Numbered from the stretch's first letter, positions 26,126 to 36,065 are shown. The stretch is 64,000 bases of DNA from BQJU01 sp965229635 (GCA_965229635.1 OZ245894.1:186001-250000); one strand, 5' to 3'. The notes: a model not told the origin generated them from the letters alone. Numbers and translations are program-made.

Positions 26126-26602
26126 ATGTCAAAAATGCCAATTCACAAAACTCGTGCAGCCATCCTTTTGGCCACTACCGGATTGTTATGGTACCTCGCC
26201 CTAAATCTCTTTTTTGTGTTCAGCCAGGCGCAACGCATTCTCGCCAATCCGGATTACCAAAGTACAAAATTCCTGAATGTATTCATGAGCATCGAACCAC
26301 TGCCGCGCATGGCCACTGATCCCTGGCTGGTATTCAAGGGACTTTTTGTGGTAGGCGTTTTGCTGGCCATAGCATTCCTCTACGTCAATCAACTAATGAA
26401 AGGCCGCTGGTGGCAAAAAGGGTTGAAGTTTGGGATGCTGCACTGGCTAATGATGACGCCCTGGTTTGAATTTTACCTGCCGTACAATGTGATGCACGAA
26501 CCATTTTTGTTGGTATTACTGGAGGGGGTATTATGGTTGGGGGTCTGCCTGACGGTTGGATTGGGCATGTCGGCGATTTATAATTTTGGGAATAAATCAT
26601 GA
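26126..26602 (+). CDS. Four-helix membrane protein, unknown
   Basis: 158 residues with four hydrophobic segments (ATTGLLWYLALNLFFVF, LFVVGVLLAIAFLYVNQLM, MLHWLMMTPWFEFYL, LLVLLEGVLWLGVCLTVGLG). The layout resembles small DUF1761-type or similar membrane proteins, but I cannot name the family. It is divergent from the PHP lipoprotein with a 20-base gap, so the two promoters must overlap, and it ends one base before the convergent small gene at 26604. Confidence 0.65.
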   Translation: MSKMPIHKTRAAILLATTGLLWYLALNLFFVFSQAQRILANPDYQSTKFLNVFMSIEPLPRMATDPWLVFKGLFVVGVLLAIAFLYVNQLMKGRWWQKGLKFGMLHWLMMTPWFEFYLPYNVMHEPFLLVLLEGVLWLGVCLTVGLGMSAIYNFGNKS

Positions 26603-26603
26603 G

Positions 26604-26861
26604 TTACCACCAGCTCATATAAACCCAATACACCAACACCAACCCCACCAAAATACAACCATAAATCAACAGCTCCCTTTTCCAGAAACGGGCTTTGGCT
26701 TCCCTGATCTTTTCCAGAGAGCGCTTAGGGAGCTCCCGCTTCTGCAAATGCATGGGCATCACCTTCTCAAATTCCGCTTTTTTGGATTGGAAAAAGCTGG
26801 GCCTACGCTGTAGACTGCGGTTATTTTTCAGACTGGTAATGGCTTGACCGGCGAATCCCAT
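26604..26861 (-). CDS. Small conserved tail-anchored membrane protein
   Basis: About 85 residues from MGFAGQAITSLKNNRSLQRR. A basic, soluble N-terminal half is followed by one C-terminal hydrophobic helix (LLIYGCILVGLVLVYWVYM). This layout recurs in short Bacteroidota proteins of unknown role. The start two codons upstream (26867) is possible. Tail-to-tail with the preceding gene, with one base between stop codons. Confidence 0.55.
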   Translation of the reverse strand: MGFAGQAITSLKNNRSLQRRPSFFQSKKAEFEKVMPMHLQKRELPKRSLEKIREAKARFWKRELLIYGCILVGLVLVYWVYMSWW

Positions 26862-27017
26862 GAGCATGGTTTTGAGGGTTTTGTTAATGGAATAAATGTC
26901 TAACTGAAAGCTTAGAAGAACTAAAAACTCCCACTTCCCTTCAGTAAACTATCCATTTCAGGATTACTTCTCCACTTTGCTCGGCAAAAGGCCGTTATTT
27001 TACGACTAAATATCCTC

Positions 27018-28595
27018 CTAATTTTCCTCAAACAACAACCAGGTATCCGGGTCCAGGACCACTTCCAGCGGTTTGAAGCCTACCTTGATATCAAAGCTTT
27101 GCTCAGCCTGAGTCACCTGCACCGTTTCCTCTGCAGATTTGCCATCTTCGCCGATCACTTTTACCGTTAGGGGAAATTGGAAAACGGCATCACTCTTCTG
27201 TACCTGGGAAAGATCAAGGTGTACCGTGGACTTCTGAAACGTCCAGCTTTTCTGCAAAATCGGATTGCCGCCGGTATAGAGCCATTGTATGAAGAAGGTG
27301 TCTAAATCTTGCCCGGAAGCCGTTTCCATCACTTGTTGAAAGTCTTCGGTAGAAGCATTGGAGAGGGCATATTTTTGATAATAATTGCGTACGCCCTGCC
27401 AGAAGTAATCATCCCCGATCTTGTGTCTCAGCATGTGCAGCACCCAGGCGCCTTTTTGGTAGGAATTGGGGTTGAGGAGCTTCATGTAATCCTTGGTTTT
27501 GGTATCCACCACAGGATTTTGGCTGCGCCGGGAGAAGGCTATCACCTGTCCGCGCTCTTCCAGCATACGGTCCACAAAGGCATCGCGGCCGTGCACGTGT
27601 TCGATATACAAATCCGTAAAATAGGTAGCAAAGCCTTCGCTAAGCCACAGGTGTGCCCAGTCGGTTTCGGTGGCGGAATTGCCAAACCACTGGTGCGCCA
27701 GCTCGTGCGCGATCAAATCTTCGTGGTCTCTTTTTCCGGTAACGGATTGTTCAAAATAAAAAATATTACTCGCATTTTCCATTCCGCCAAAGCGTGTCTT
27801 GCTTTGTACGTTGGCAATTTTCCCGTAAGGGTAAGGCCCCAAGTGTTCAATAAAATAATCCAACACCATCTCGGCAATAGCGTAATCGTAAAAGCCATTT
27901 TCCCGATTTTGTGGGTATACCCAACTAGACACCGGAACATCATGAATTTCACCAAGATACTGAATAGCAAAACGCGCCACGCCAATCACGGCCACTTTGG
28001 TGGGAATGGCCACATTGGTTTTCCAATGACTTAGCTTTACCCCTTCGGCAATATTGGTTTCTTCCACCTGCACACCATTGGCCACCACCTGATAATGATC
28101 GGGTGCGGTGACGATAAATTCAAAAGTGGCTTTATCGGATGGATGGTCTACGCAAGGAAACCAATTGTGCGCCCGATTGGGCCAGTTGTCTCCAAAAAAA
28201 GTACGATCACCATAGAGGTTCTGGGCAATGATCAGCCCATCTGCCGGAATACCCTGATAGTTGATCTCGTAGGTGCGAAACAGGTCTTTATTATCCGTGG
28301 CTGGTTGGATTTTCAACGAGCTCCCACTGTGCTGAGAAGCCACTTTTTTACCATTTTCGGTAACGCTACTTACCTTCATGCCCTTTTTATCGGAACCCAA
28401 ATCCGTGAGATCAAGCTGAAAGGGTTGCGGTTTTTCAGTAAACCGAATAAAAATTCGCGCCTTGCCATCAATCACATCAGTGGAGTCATTCAGGGTTAAA
28501 TCCAATCGATAATGTTGTACATCGATGACTTGCGCGTGAATGGTGGTGCAGCATAACAGAAAGAACAGGACAATAGCTTTGGGAAAATGGTTCAT
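27018..28595 (-). CDS. M1 family metallopeptidase (aminopeptidase)
   Basis: 525 residues, secreted (signal peptide AIVLFFLLCCTTIHAQ). The N-terminal beta domain is followed by the gluzincin core with the exopeptidase motif GGMENAS near residue 270 (a GAMEN variant) and the zinc site HELAHQWFG near 296, whose third ligand lies in WLSEGFATYF near 316. The later GAWVLHMLRH helix is present. It is a short M1 form without the long C-terminal helical domain. It should release N-terminal residues from peptides in the periplasm or outside. Confidence 0.92.
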   Translation of the reverse strand: MNHFPKAIVLFFLLCCTTIHAQVIDVQHYRLDLTLNDSTDVIDGKARIFIRFTEKPQPFQLDLTDLGSDKKGMKVSSVTENGKKVASQHSGSSLKIQPATDNKDLFRTYEINYQGIPADGLIIAQNLYGDRTFFGDNWPNRAHNWFPCVDHPSDKATFEFIVTAPDHYQVVANGVQVEETNIAEGVKLSHWKTNVAIPTKVAVIGVARFAIQYLGEIHDVPVSSWVYPQNRENGFYDYAIAEMVLDYFIEHLGPYPYGKIANVQSKTRFGGMENASNIFYFEQSVTGKRDHEDLIAHELAHQWFGNSATETDWAHLWLSEGFATYFTDLYIEHVHGRDAFVDRMLEERGQVIAFSRRSQNPVVDTKTKDYMKLLNPNSYQKGAWVLHMLRHKIGDDYFWQGVRNYYQKYALSNASTEDFQQVMETASGQDLDTFFIQWLYTGGNPILQKSWTFQKSTVHLDLSQVQKSDAVFQFPLTVKVIGEDGKSAEETVQVTQAEQSFDIKVGFKPLEVVLDPDTWLLFEEN

Positions 28596-28727
28596 GATAG
28601 GGTATTTATCGGAAAGATAAACTTTCAGACCGACCTACCCAAAGTAAAAGGCCGAATTAACGACTTGGAGTTGTCCTCTAGCTCCTTACCATTAAATTCG
28701 GCTATGATCATTATAAAAAGAATCATT

Positions 28728-31676
28728 CTATTGTACCATCAACTTCCCGCTGGCTTGCCAATTTCCGGCTTTCTCCAGCGTAAAGAAATACATGCCCGGC
28801 ACCAAACTTCCCCGGTCTACCCAGATTTGAGCACCTTGGCCACTAAGGGTACGAATGGTTTTTCCCGTAAGGTCATAAAGGTTTAAAATGAGTTCATCCA
28901 TGCCAAAATCTACTCCTTCTACCTGTATCCAGGCACCATTTAAAATTGGATTGGGCATTACTTTTACGGCTGTGCCCGGATCGGCTACGGTGACGCTGCC
29001 GCTCACAATTTCCAACAAATCACTGATGGTATGAAAAGTTGTGTTTGTAATCACCGGAGCATTGAAATCAAAATAGATGGCCGCTGAATTTTCGATCACG
29101 CTGCCCGGTGCCAAGTCCCGCTTTTGTTTGATGCGGAAGTTGACAAAGCCCTGAGATTCCATCAGGTTGGTGGTACTGTCCGGCAAATTGATTTCATAAA
29201 AATTAAAGGTCAGAATTCCGGCATCCTCCAGTCGCCAGGAGAAAGGATGGCTGGATGGTCCAGGCACAATGGTTGCCGGGTCTAACAGATCAGACAATGT
29301 GTCCTTGATAATGACCCGGAAGGCGGTATCATTGCCAACATTTTGGAATCGGATGGTATACTGCAGATCAGTATTAGGTAATATCTCATGATCCATTCCT
29401 GCACCGGAAGGTGTTGCCAGTTTGTCATTAGGATCATAAGGGCCCTGAATCCAGGGGCAATGGATGACCGTAAATGGATCACCGGAATATTGTGGAAACT
29501 CGTTTAGTTCCGGGGCGTGATTACCGTTGCATCCCATAGTGCCTAGCGAAATCAGTTCCGGACCGGGTGCACCAGGTTCCTGAGGGGCAAGGAGATGATA
29601 AGTACTTCCGTTAACCGGCAGCGGATCGGATTGTATGCTTTCTGTAGGATTCAGGTCAAAATCTCCCTGCATCAGTAAGACAGCATCCTCGATGATGATG
29701 TAATCCAAGGCATTTTCCATTGCGGCAGTGCCCACATTTTCAATATTGAACCGCAATTCATCATTTTCACAAGTATAATTGAGCTGCAACAGGGCTCCAG
29801 ACCATTCAGTAAATTCTGGCAGACACAGCGAATCGGGGGTAATATGGGCCTCTATACAGACCACATTCTGAAGCTCCACGGAGTCACAATCGACAATTAC
29901 ATCAATCTGAAAGCTTCCGCACTCATTGACCGCCAAATCACCCAATGGAAAGGTATAGGTTTGCCCATCTACTTGCGAAGGGGTAATGTTGGCATCTTCA
30001 AAAGTCAAATATTCATCAAGGGTTACTTCCACTGTGGCATTTTCAGCGGTAGCGGTCCCATCATTGCAGTAATTGACAAAAATGGATGCTGGCTCACAGC
30101 GTCTGAGAGCAGATGCCCCCACTTCTACCTGAGGAAATGGGCAATCTACCAGAGATTGGGTCGGAAAATCTATGGCTACCGTATCGAGATAGGTGAGGGT
30201 TACCGGAATATCATTGGCGCAAGCCTCCCAATAATTGCTGGGAGGAACCAGGGTTACGATGTAATTCATGGTATCTTCCTGCTGAACCTCCACCGGTATC
30301 CAGTAGTTGCCTAAGGAGTCGGTGTTACCAAAGAAATTGAGGGTATCATTGGCCACCTGCACCTTCCAGTTCTCAAGATTTATTTCACTTATACCGGGCA
30401 TACAATCCACATTTAGATCGTGGAATACATTGCCGTGTACGATGCCCCCTTTGATGACACCGAGGGTATCGGTTTTCACCAAATGGCCAAAATTACCGGT
30501 TCCCTGAGGCGTTTTGCGATAACCGGCCATCAGGTATTGTCCCGCCGGGGTGAGCCGAATATCATTAAAGCCATCATCCGTTTCCGGTTTTCCATATTGT
30601 TTTTCCCAAAGAGGAATGCCATCGGCAGTAAGCTTGGCCAGGAGGGGATCGATTTCGCTGTTGGCGTCCATTTGTTGCTCACCGGCTACGACCAGATTTC
30701 CCTGAGTGTCCTCAATGATGCCTTTTCCAATCATCGACCGATCAGTGGTGGGGTAATCTTGTCGCCAGATCAATGTGCCATTATCGGTTACTTTTAGCAC
30801 CAAAAGGTCCTGATCCACGTTTTTACCGGTAATGGCCAGGCCTCCCTCGCTGGTAAGGAACATATCATAGGCTACATCATTGGGTAAACCCAAATCCAGT
30901 GCCCATTCCTCAGCCCCCAAAGCGTCAACTTTGGTCAGGCGCATCGTTCTATCCGCAGGATTTGCAGAGGATTGGCTGTTGCCCAATATCCAGAAGCCAT
31001 CATCCGGTGCAGCAATAATTTGTACCGGCAGGTCATCTCCCGGGTTTTGAATGACATTGTCCCATTCAACGATGCCATTGAGGTTGGCTTTCGCCAAAAA
31101 AAGTTCATTCACAGTAGAACCGCCATTATCCTCACTTCTAATAGCCCCCAGGGCGATGAGATTTCCATCGTTGGTATAAATCAGGGACTTGCCGATGGCG
31201 TGAAAAGAGTCGGCAAAGAGGGGTTTTGACCAATCGTGAACTGATGGAAATTGAGGAAACTGAGTGGTACTACTAAAGAATCGATGGAGAAAAATATTCT
31301 GTTGTCCTGAGGTTGGAAAGTATTGAGTGGTCAGTACAAAAACAGTATCTGATGCCAATAAAAGTGCTGCTTGTGGTAAATAATCAGCACTATAAGGAAG
31401 GCTTGTACCAGAGGTAAAAACAGTCCCGGCAAACGCTTCATCGGCAACACCGGAGAAGTGAAAAATACTCCTATCGTCAGTGAGGGTATTGCCGAGTGGG
31501 AAGGTCTTTCCATCCAGAAAGGGGGGAATATGCACGATTGTATTTTGAAAAGTAGCGCCACTGGTACCACCAAAACTATAAACCCAGCCTTGTGAAAAAG
31601 CCGAAACCGAGCAAAGGGTAAAAATCAGAGAGCACGCGAGTATTCTGAACATGGGGATAGTAGGAATCTTATTCAT
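28728..31676 (-). CDS. T9SS-secreted surface protein with beta-propeller-like and DUF11-like regions
   Basis: 982 residues. The signal peptide is ILACSLIFTLCSVSAFS. The first 400 residues hold propeller-like repeats (ANLNGIVEWDNVIQNPGDD, VTDNGTLIWRQDYPTTDRS, LTADGIPLWEKQYGKPETD). A middle CARDB/DUF11-type section contains paired Cys and IRFQNVGNDTAFRVIIKDTL near residue 780. The C-terminus is a type A sorting domain (MPNPILNGAWIQVEG... GMYFFTLEKAGNW). It should be displayed on the cell surface; binding partners are unknown. Confidence 0.85.
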   Translation of the reverse strand: MNKIPTIPMFRILACSLIFTLCSVSAFSQGWVYSFGGTSGATFQNTIVHIPPFLDGKTFPLGNTLTDDRSIFHFSGVADEAFAGTVFTSGTSLPYSADYLPQAALLLASDTVFVLTTQYFPTSGQQNIFLHRFFSSTTQFPQFPSVHDWSKPLFADSFHAIGKSLIYTNDGNLIALGAIRSEDNGGSTVNELFLAKANLNGIVEWDNVIQNPGDDLPVQIIAAPDDGFWILGNSQSSANPADRTMRLTKVDALGAEEWALDLGLPNDVAYDMFLTSEGGLAITGKNVDQDLLVLKVTDNGTLIWRQDYPTTDRSMIGKGIIEDTQGNLVVAGEQQMDANSEIDPLLAKLTADGIPLWEKQYGKPETDDGFNDIRLTPAGQYLMAGYRKTPQGTGNFGHLVKTDTLGVIKGGIVHGNVFHDLNVDCMPGISEINLENWKVQVANDTLNFFGNTDSLGNYWIPVEVQQEDTMNYIVTLVPPSNYWEACANDIPVTLTYLDTVAIDFPTQSLVDCPFPQVEVGASALRRCEPASIFVNYCNDGTATAENATVEVTLDEYLTFEDANITPSQVDGQTYTFPLGDLAVNECGSFQIDVIVDCDSVELQNVVCIEAHITPDSLCLPEFTEWSGALLQLNYTCENDELRFNIENVGTAAMENALDYIIIEDAVLLMQGDFDLNPTESIQSDPLPVNGSTYHLLAPQEPGAPGPELISLGTMGCNGNHAPELNEFPQYSGDPFTVIHCPWIQGPYDPNDKLATPSGAGMDHEILPNTDLQYTIRFQNVGNDTAFRVIIKDTLSDLLDPATIVPGPSSHPFSWRLEDAGILTFNFYEINLPDSTTNLMESQGFVNFRIKQKRDLAPGSVIENSAAIYFDFNAPVITNTTFHTISDLLEIVSGSVTVADPGTAVKVMPNPILNGAWIQVEGVDFGMDELILNLYDLTGKTIRTLSGQGAQIWVDRGSLVPGMYFFTLEKAGNWQASGKLMVQ

Positions 31677-31833
31677 GGTGTTTGAATTTTAATTTGCATA
31701 CTTCAAATGTCCGCCTTCAACTGTCCAATAACAAGAAAAAATTATCGCATTTGTGGAAATTATTTCTAAATTAGAATCTCATGTTTGTTGATTTTAAAAC
31801 ACAAATACCATTTATTTGTGGAAATAAATACCA

Positions 31834-33243
31834 ATGTCATCCACCCCTTTGTTATACGAACTGCTGCGAAAATTGAAAAAAAAGGAACATCGGGAGCTAA
31901 AAAAGTTTCTGAGGTCCCCTTTTGTGACCCATCGGGAAGATATCAGCTGCATGTATAACCACCTTGCGCAATGCCTGTATACGGGGAAAATACTACCGGA
32001 AAAGGAAGTGCTTTTTGAGTTGGTTTACACCAATGAAGCATACGATGATCAAAAGATGCGTAGCACCATGAGTGAGCTACACCTTTTTGTGGAGCAATAC
32101 CTCAAATGGCACGTGATGCGGAGGGAAAAAACCACCAATTTACTTGCCTTGGCGGCTTTCTATCGGCAACGCAATCTGCCCAGGCACTTTGGTCGCACCA
32201 TCAGAAAAATACAATCCATGCAGGAAGGGCAGCCATTGCGCAATCCGGACTTTTACCAAAATTTGCTGCGCTTTCAAACGGAAAATGCCCAGTTTCACTC
32301 CGCCAACAAACGGACCCACAACCTCAACCTACAGGAAATCAGCAACACGATGGATGTGCTTTATTTGTCCCAAAAATTGCGGCACGTGTGTACCCAGCTT
32401 TCTCACCGGGCGGTATTTCAGACGGATTATGAGCTGGGGCTGCTCAAGGATTCGATTGACCAATTGGAGGAAAGCGATTATCTGAAAATTCCGGCTATTG
32501 CACTGTATTATTATTGCTACCGCTTTCTGACCGAGGCCTACAGCCAGCTCTATTTTCGGAAGTTTCGCGAAGCGCTAATCGAACACCGGGAGCAGTTTCC
32601 GAATGAGGAATTGAAAGACCTCTACCGGGCGGCAATCAATTTTTGTATTCGCAAGCTGAATGAAGGAAGCCTGGAATTCACCCGGGAGGGTTGGGAACTA
32701 TTCCAGGAAGGCCTGACAGCTGGCTTTTTTGTGGAAAACAACCAACTTTCCCGCTTCACTTTCGACAATATTGTAGGATTTGGCTTGCGCCTAAAAGAGT
32801 ATTCAGCCGTGGAAAATTTCATCGTGGAATACCAGGATAAACTCGACCGTGCCTACCGGGAAAATACCGTTTGTTTTAACCTCGCCCGCCTGGAATACGA
32901 ACAAGGAAACTACGAAGCGGCCCTGCAACAATTGCAAGCAGCCAATCCCAAGGATCTGGTCAACCAACTGATTTCAAAAACCCTGCTGTTAAAGATTTAC
33001 TTCGAACTGGACGAATTCAACCTGCTCGATTCTCACCTGGACAGCTTTCGCAGCTTCATTCGCCGCCGGGAAGTGAGCGACTATCACCGTCTAAATTTTC
33101 AAAACATCATCTATTACACCCGAAAACTGGTGGCATTGGCGCCGTATAACCAAACGGAACGAGAAAAATTGGCGAAAGCCATAGAAAAAGAAGCCGTACT
33201 AACCGAGCGGGGGTGGCTGTTGGGAAAAGTGGTCGGTGGGTAA
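31834..33243 (+). CDS. Conserved helical-repeat protein, unknown
   Basis: 469 residues, cytoplasmic by absence of a signal peptide. The sequence is almost wholly alpha-helical, with TPR-like spacing in the C-terminal half (NLARLEYEQGNYEAALQQLQAA, LKIYFELDEFNLLDSHLDSF). The N-terminal part (YELLRKLKKKEHRELKKFL) resembles other Bacteroidota proteins of no known function. No catalytic motif. An ATTTGTGGAAAT direct repeat (31749-31760 and 31814-31825) lies just upstream. Confidence 0.7.
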   Translation: MSSTPLLYELLRKLKKKEHRELKKFLRSPFVTHREDISCMYNHLAQCLYTGKILPEKEVLFELVYTNEAYDDQKMRSTMSELHLFVEQYLKWHVMRREKTTNLLALAAFYRQRNLPRHFGRTIRKIQSMQEGQPLRNPDFYQNLLRFQTENAQFHSANKRTHNLNLQEISNTMDVLYLSQKLRHVCTQLSHRAVFQTDYELGLLKDSIDQLEESDYLKIPAIALYYYCYRFLTEAYSQLYFRKFREALIEHREQFPNEELKDLYRAAINFCIRKLNEGSLEFTREGWELFQEGLTAGFFVENNQLSRFTFDNIVGFGLRLKEYSAVENFIVEYQDKLDRAYRENTVCFNLARLEYEQGNYEAALQQLQAANPKDLVNQLISKTLLLKIYFELDEFNLLDSHLDSFRSFIRRREVSDYHRLNFQNIIYYTRKLVALAPYNQTEREKLAKAIEKEAVLTERGWLLGKVVGG

Positions 33244-33355
33244 CGAGCTTCACCCGAGCCGCCTGATTTTGTAGCAATCTCCCGATGTTAAACCCGTACA
33301 AATCCTTGCCCGCAACCCGCATTAAAGCGTATATTGAAAGGCAAAACACCCGACC

Positions 33356-33778
33356 ATGAAAAAATTGATCCTTCCCATCTTTGCCTTGCTTCCATTGCTG
33401 CTATTCGCCCAGGAGGGAGAGCAGACAACACCTGATCACTACATTTTCAGCATCTATTTTGGTGGCGGTTCCTATTATGTCGATGGAGAACAGGAAAAAG
33501 CGCTGTATCTTTGGCTCGAATCTATTCCCAACGTGAAGCAATGTGCGATTACGGTACACAGCCACACGGATGATATCGGCAGTAAGGAATACAATGATCG
33601 CTTATCGCAATTACGAAGTGAAGCGGCCCGAAATCGGTTGTTAAAAAAAGGCATTCCCAACGATCATATCTCCATTGAAGATTTTGGAGAGTTAAACCCC
33701 GTCTATGACAATAATACCTGGGAAGGCAAGTTAAAGAACCGGCGGGTAGATATTATCATCAAACCGATTTTCATCTAG
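33356..33778 (+). CDS. OmpA-family peptidoglycan-binding-like protein
   Basis: 140 residues. Signal peptide KLILPIFALLPLLLFAQ followed by a single OmpA C-terminal-like domain. The core ITVHSHTDDIGSKEYNDRLSQLRSEAARNRL carries the peptidoglycan-contacting Asp and Arg residues, and NRRVDIIIKP closes the fold. No beta-barrel part is present, so it would be a soluble periplasmic or secreted OmpA-like protein. Annotated function is by domain only. Confidence 0.82.
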   Translation: MKKLILPIFALLPLLLFAQEGEQTTPDHYIFSIYFGGGSYYVDGEQEKALYLWLESIPNVKQCAITVHSHTDDIGSKEYNDRLSQLRSEAARNRLLKKGIPNDHISIEDFGELNPVYDNNTWEGKLKNRRVDIIIKPIFI

Positions 33779-33810
33779 GATAGAAAACACCTGCCCAGCC
33801 AAATATACTC

Positions 33811-33975
33811 AGAAGTTGTCTAAAGTTTTCTGCTGTCAGTGAGCATGAAGGCTTGTGGTTGTTGGCGAGGCTCTTTTTGAGTTTCGTACCTGGAAGGTCC
33901 GGAACGAAAAAAAGCCGAAGTCAAAAGCCGCAATGCTTCGTGCGTAGGTAAGTGAGGAAACTCTAGACAACTTCT
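33811..33975. repeat. Long imperfect palindromic element
   Basis: Arms AGAAGTTGTCTAAAGTTTTC (33811-33830) and GAAACTCTAGACAACTTCT (33957-33975) pair with one or two mismatches. Further inside, GGCTCTTTTTGAGTTTCGT pairs partly with ACGAAAAAAAGCC. No credible gene. It ends 22 bases before the VWA gene start. Confidence 0.65.
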
Positions 33976-33997
33976 CATAGAACAAGGACCTGAAATA

Positions 33998-35446
33998 ATG
34001 AGATACCTTTTTGTGCTTCTGGCCACAATGATGTGCCTGAGACCATGTTTGGCGGTCGGATTTGAAAGTAATAATCCCACCTCCAAACATGACCTGAGCT
34101 TCCAACCTCCCAATGGAGGAAAGAAGAAGGCTTACCGACTACACTACCGGGGAACGTTGAGTTACAGTGAAGGCAACTACTCCAAGGCGGTCAATTATTT
34201 CAAGCGTGCCTACGATCTGGCTCCGGATAACTTTAGTTTTGCCCTGTCTCTGGCCATGAGTTTGAGCCGGATGGGAAAGGGGGAAGAAGGATTGGATATC
34301 TTGCATGAAGGGGAACACAATTTACATCCCCACGATCCCGAATATCCGCAAAAGCTGGCGATGAAAACCTTTCTGGAAGGCATGATCCATTGTTACGCCG
34401 GTGAATACAGTCAGGCATTGTCCCTTTTAAAAAGAAGTGTAGAATTGCAAGAGCCATTGGGCAAACCCAAACTACTTAGCATCTACCACAACGCTGTGGG
34501 ATACGCCACCATCATGGATCAGGGGCAGAACGGCCACCGCCGAGCCGACCTTGCGCCACATTCCCATGTACATCGTCGCGACCTGGAGCGGGCCAGGGAG
34601 GCTTTCGAAAAAGCCATTCAGAATAACCCTACGAATGTCAATGCCCGGAAAAATTTTCAGATCATTAGCGATACCCTGGGCGTACACATTCCTCCGGCTT
34701 ACGATTCGCTGGCGGAAGCACGGCTGGCCGCCGAAAAAGAGATTACCAACCTGCCCGATAATATTTTCCGATCGCTCAATCTGGAGCAATATGATGAAGT
34801 CTTGTTCCTGCTCGACATCTCCGGCTCGATGGTGATGGAAAAGGTCATTTGCATGGGCAATACCCGCTTTGAGGTGATGCGCGAAACCGCCCTTTCTCTA
34901 CTCTACGATATACCCGCCGAAACGCTGGTAGGTATCGGCACCATTGGCGGGGATTGTGGCACAAAGCCCCGACTTTGGTATCCCGTGGGTGATCTGACCC
35001 GCAAGGCCCTGCGCCAGGAACTCGAATTTCTCGTGCCCGATGGCACCACGCCACTGCTCAACATCCTGCAGGCATCGCCGGAGCTTTTCACCAAAAACGC
35101 CGGCAAAAGAAGGTCCATCTTTCTGGTCAGCGACGGGGCTAATATCTGCCGCGCCGATGGACAGGATATTTGCCTGTGGGCAGAAACCCTCACGAAACAG
35201 AACATTACGATCAACGTCCTCTCCTTCCTGGATGCCAACCTCAATAACGCCAACGCTTTCGCGGAATACACCTGCCTGGCCGACAAGACTGGCGGCGATA
35301 TTGTGTACATCGATAACCTGCGCTGCAAGCTCCAGCCTTTCGACTTCAATCTGGTAGAATCTTGCCTGTTGGATGTGCCCGAACTAAAGAAGGTGGAATG
35401 CTGGGGCAAGAATGTGGAGTTGTGGGCGGTGTTCCAGAGTAATTAA
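33998..35446 (+). CDS. TPR and von Willebrand A domain protein
   Basis: 482 residues, secreted (MRYLFVLLATMMCLRPCLA). Residues 45-220 contain TPR-like helices (KAYRLHYRGTLSYSEGNYSKAVNYFKRAY). A VWA domain starts near residue 268 with a complete MIDAS first motif, LLDISGSM, and continues with GTTPLLNILQ and IFLVSDGANICRADG. Such proteins bind metal-dependently to partner proteins. The first codons overlap a REP-like palindrome shared with 40021. A copy of the structured dispersed element follows 29 bases after the stop. Confidence 0.8.
   Translation: MRYLFVLLATMMCLRPCLAVGFESNNPTSKHDLSFQPPNGGKKKAYRLHYRGTLSYSEGNYSKAVNYFKRAYDLAPDNFSFALSLAMSLSRMGKGEEGLDILHEGEHNLHPHDPEYPQKLAMKTFLEGMIHCYAGEYSQALSLLKRSVELQEPLGKPKLLSIYHNAVGYATIMDQGQNGHRRADLAPHSHVHRRDLERAREAFEKAIQNNPTNVNARKNFQIISDTLGVHIPPAYDSLAEARLAAEKEITNLPDNIFRSLNLEQYDEVLFLLDISGSMVMEKVICMGNTRFEVMRETALSLLYDIPAETLVGIGTIGGDCGTKPRLWYPVGDLTRKALRQELEFLVPDGTTPLLNILQASPELFTKNAGKRRSIFLVSDGANICRADGQDICLWAETLTKQNITINVLSFLDANLNNANAFAEYTCLADKTGGDIVYIDNLRCKLQPFDFNLVESCLLDVPELKKVECWGKNVELWAVFQSN
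34041..34091. repeat. REP-like palindrome inside the VWA gene leader
   Basis: CATGTTTGG (34044-34052) and CCAAACATG (34083-34091) are inverted repeats. The surrounding CACCTCCAAACATG and GACCATGTTTG sequences match the palindrome at 40021-40061. It lies in the codons for the signal peptide and mature N-terminus. Confidence 0.5.
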
Positions 35447-35474
35447 ATTTTTATTGTTTTAATTTTTTATAATT

Positions 35475-35717
35475 AAAACTTTTTATTAAATTGCAGTGTC
35501 TTTTATCAAAATCCATTTCTGCCGGCGGATTAGACAAGTAGCTACTTTTCCACCCTGACAGCTCTGTGCTGAATGCGCGAGCTGTACGTAGACCATTGGC
35601 GGTTTGGCGGATGTGGGTGGGCTTTTATTTATTCCCACCCTCTTCAGGTTGAAGAATGACGGAATGTTAGGGGGCGGCGGCTCAGAAATTTGAGTTGGCC
35701 GGCTTAAAGATTATTTA
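35475..35717 (+). repeat. Structured dispersed element, copy C (intact)
   Basis: The intact reference copy. Hairpins: ACAGCTC/GAGCTGT (35558-35585), GGGTGGG/CCCACCC (35615-35640) and a GGCTCA/TTTGAG hairpin (35679-35697). It reads GAGCTGTACGTAGACC where copy B is interrupted. No ORF. Confidence 0.8.
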
Positions 35718-35820
35718 GAAAAATCACCACTTCACCCATCACGCTCTAGCCTATTACTTCCTTGCTCGGGAGATGTTTGCAACATCGACCTCCACAACCG
35801 TCTCCCACGTTTAAACTCAA

Positions 35821-35860
35821 AGTAGAATCCCCTGAATGAAAGAATCAGCAGAATGAATGG
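35821..35860 (+). repeat. Degenerate 37-bp repeat, copy 3
   Basis: AGTAGAATCCCCTGAATGAA then AGAATCAGCAGAATGAATGG, a diverged member of the family. Confidence 0.5.
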
Positions 35861-36020
35861 CTGCTGCGCCTAAACCGCCTAAACCGTCTAAACTGCCTCA
35901 ACATAAACCTTATAAACCCATAACCTTCATGAACTAAAGCGGAATTCTCAGAATTTATTAGGCTTTAGGAAAATCAGCCCTCACCTCTCACCCCCCTTCA
36001 CCCCCTCACCATTGAAAAAA

Positions 36021-36060
36021 AGAGCAGAATTCCCAGAATTCAAGAATTTGCAGGATGAAT
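36021..36060 (+). repeat. Degenerate 37-bp repeat, copy 4
   Basis: AGAGCAGAATTCCCAGAATT then CAAGAATTTGCAGGATGAAT. Confidence 0.6.
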
Positions 36061-36065
36061 GGCTG

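Noticed and set aside
33820..34113. Two overlapping antisense ORFs near the VWA gene start
   Set aside because: They are translations of the long palindromic repeat and of the VWA gene leader, not genes.
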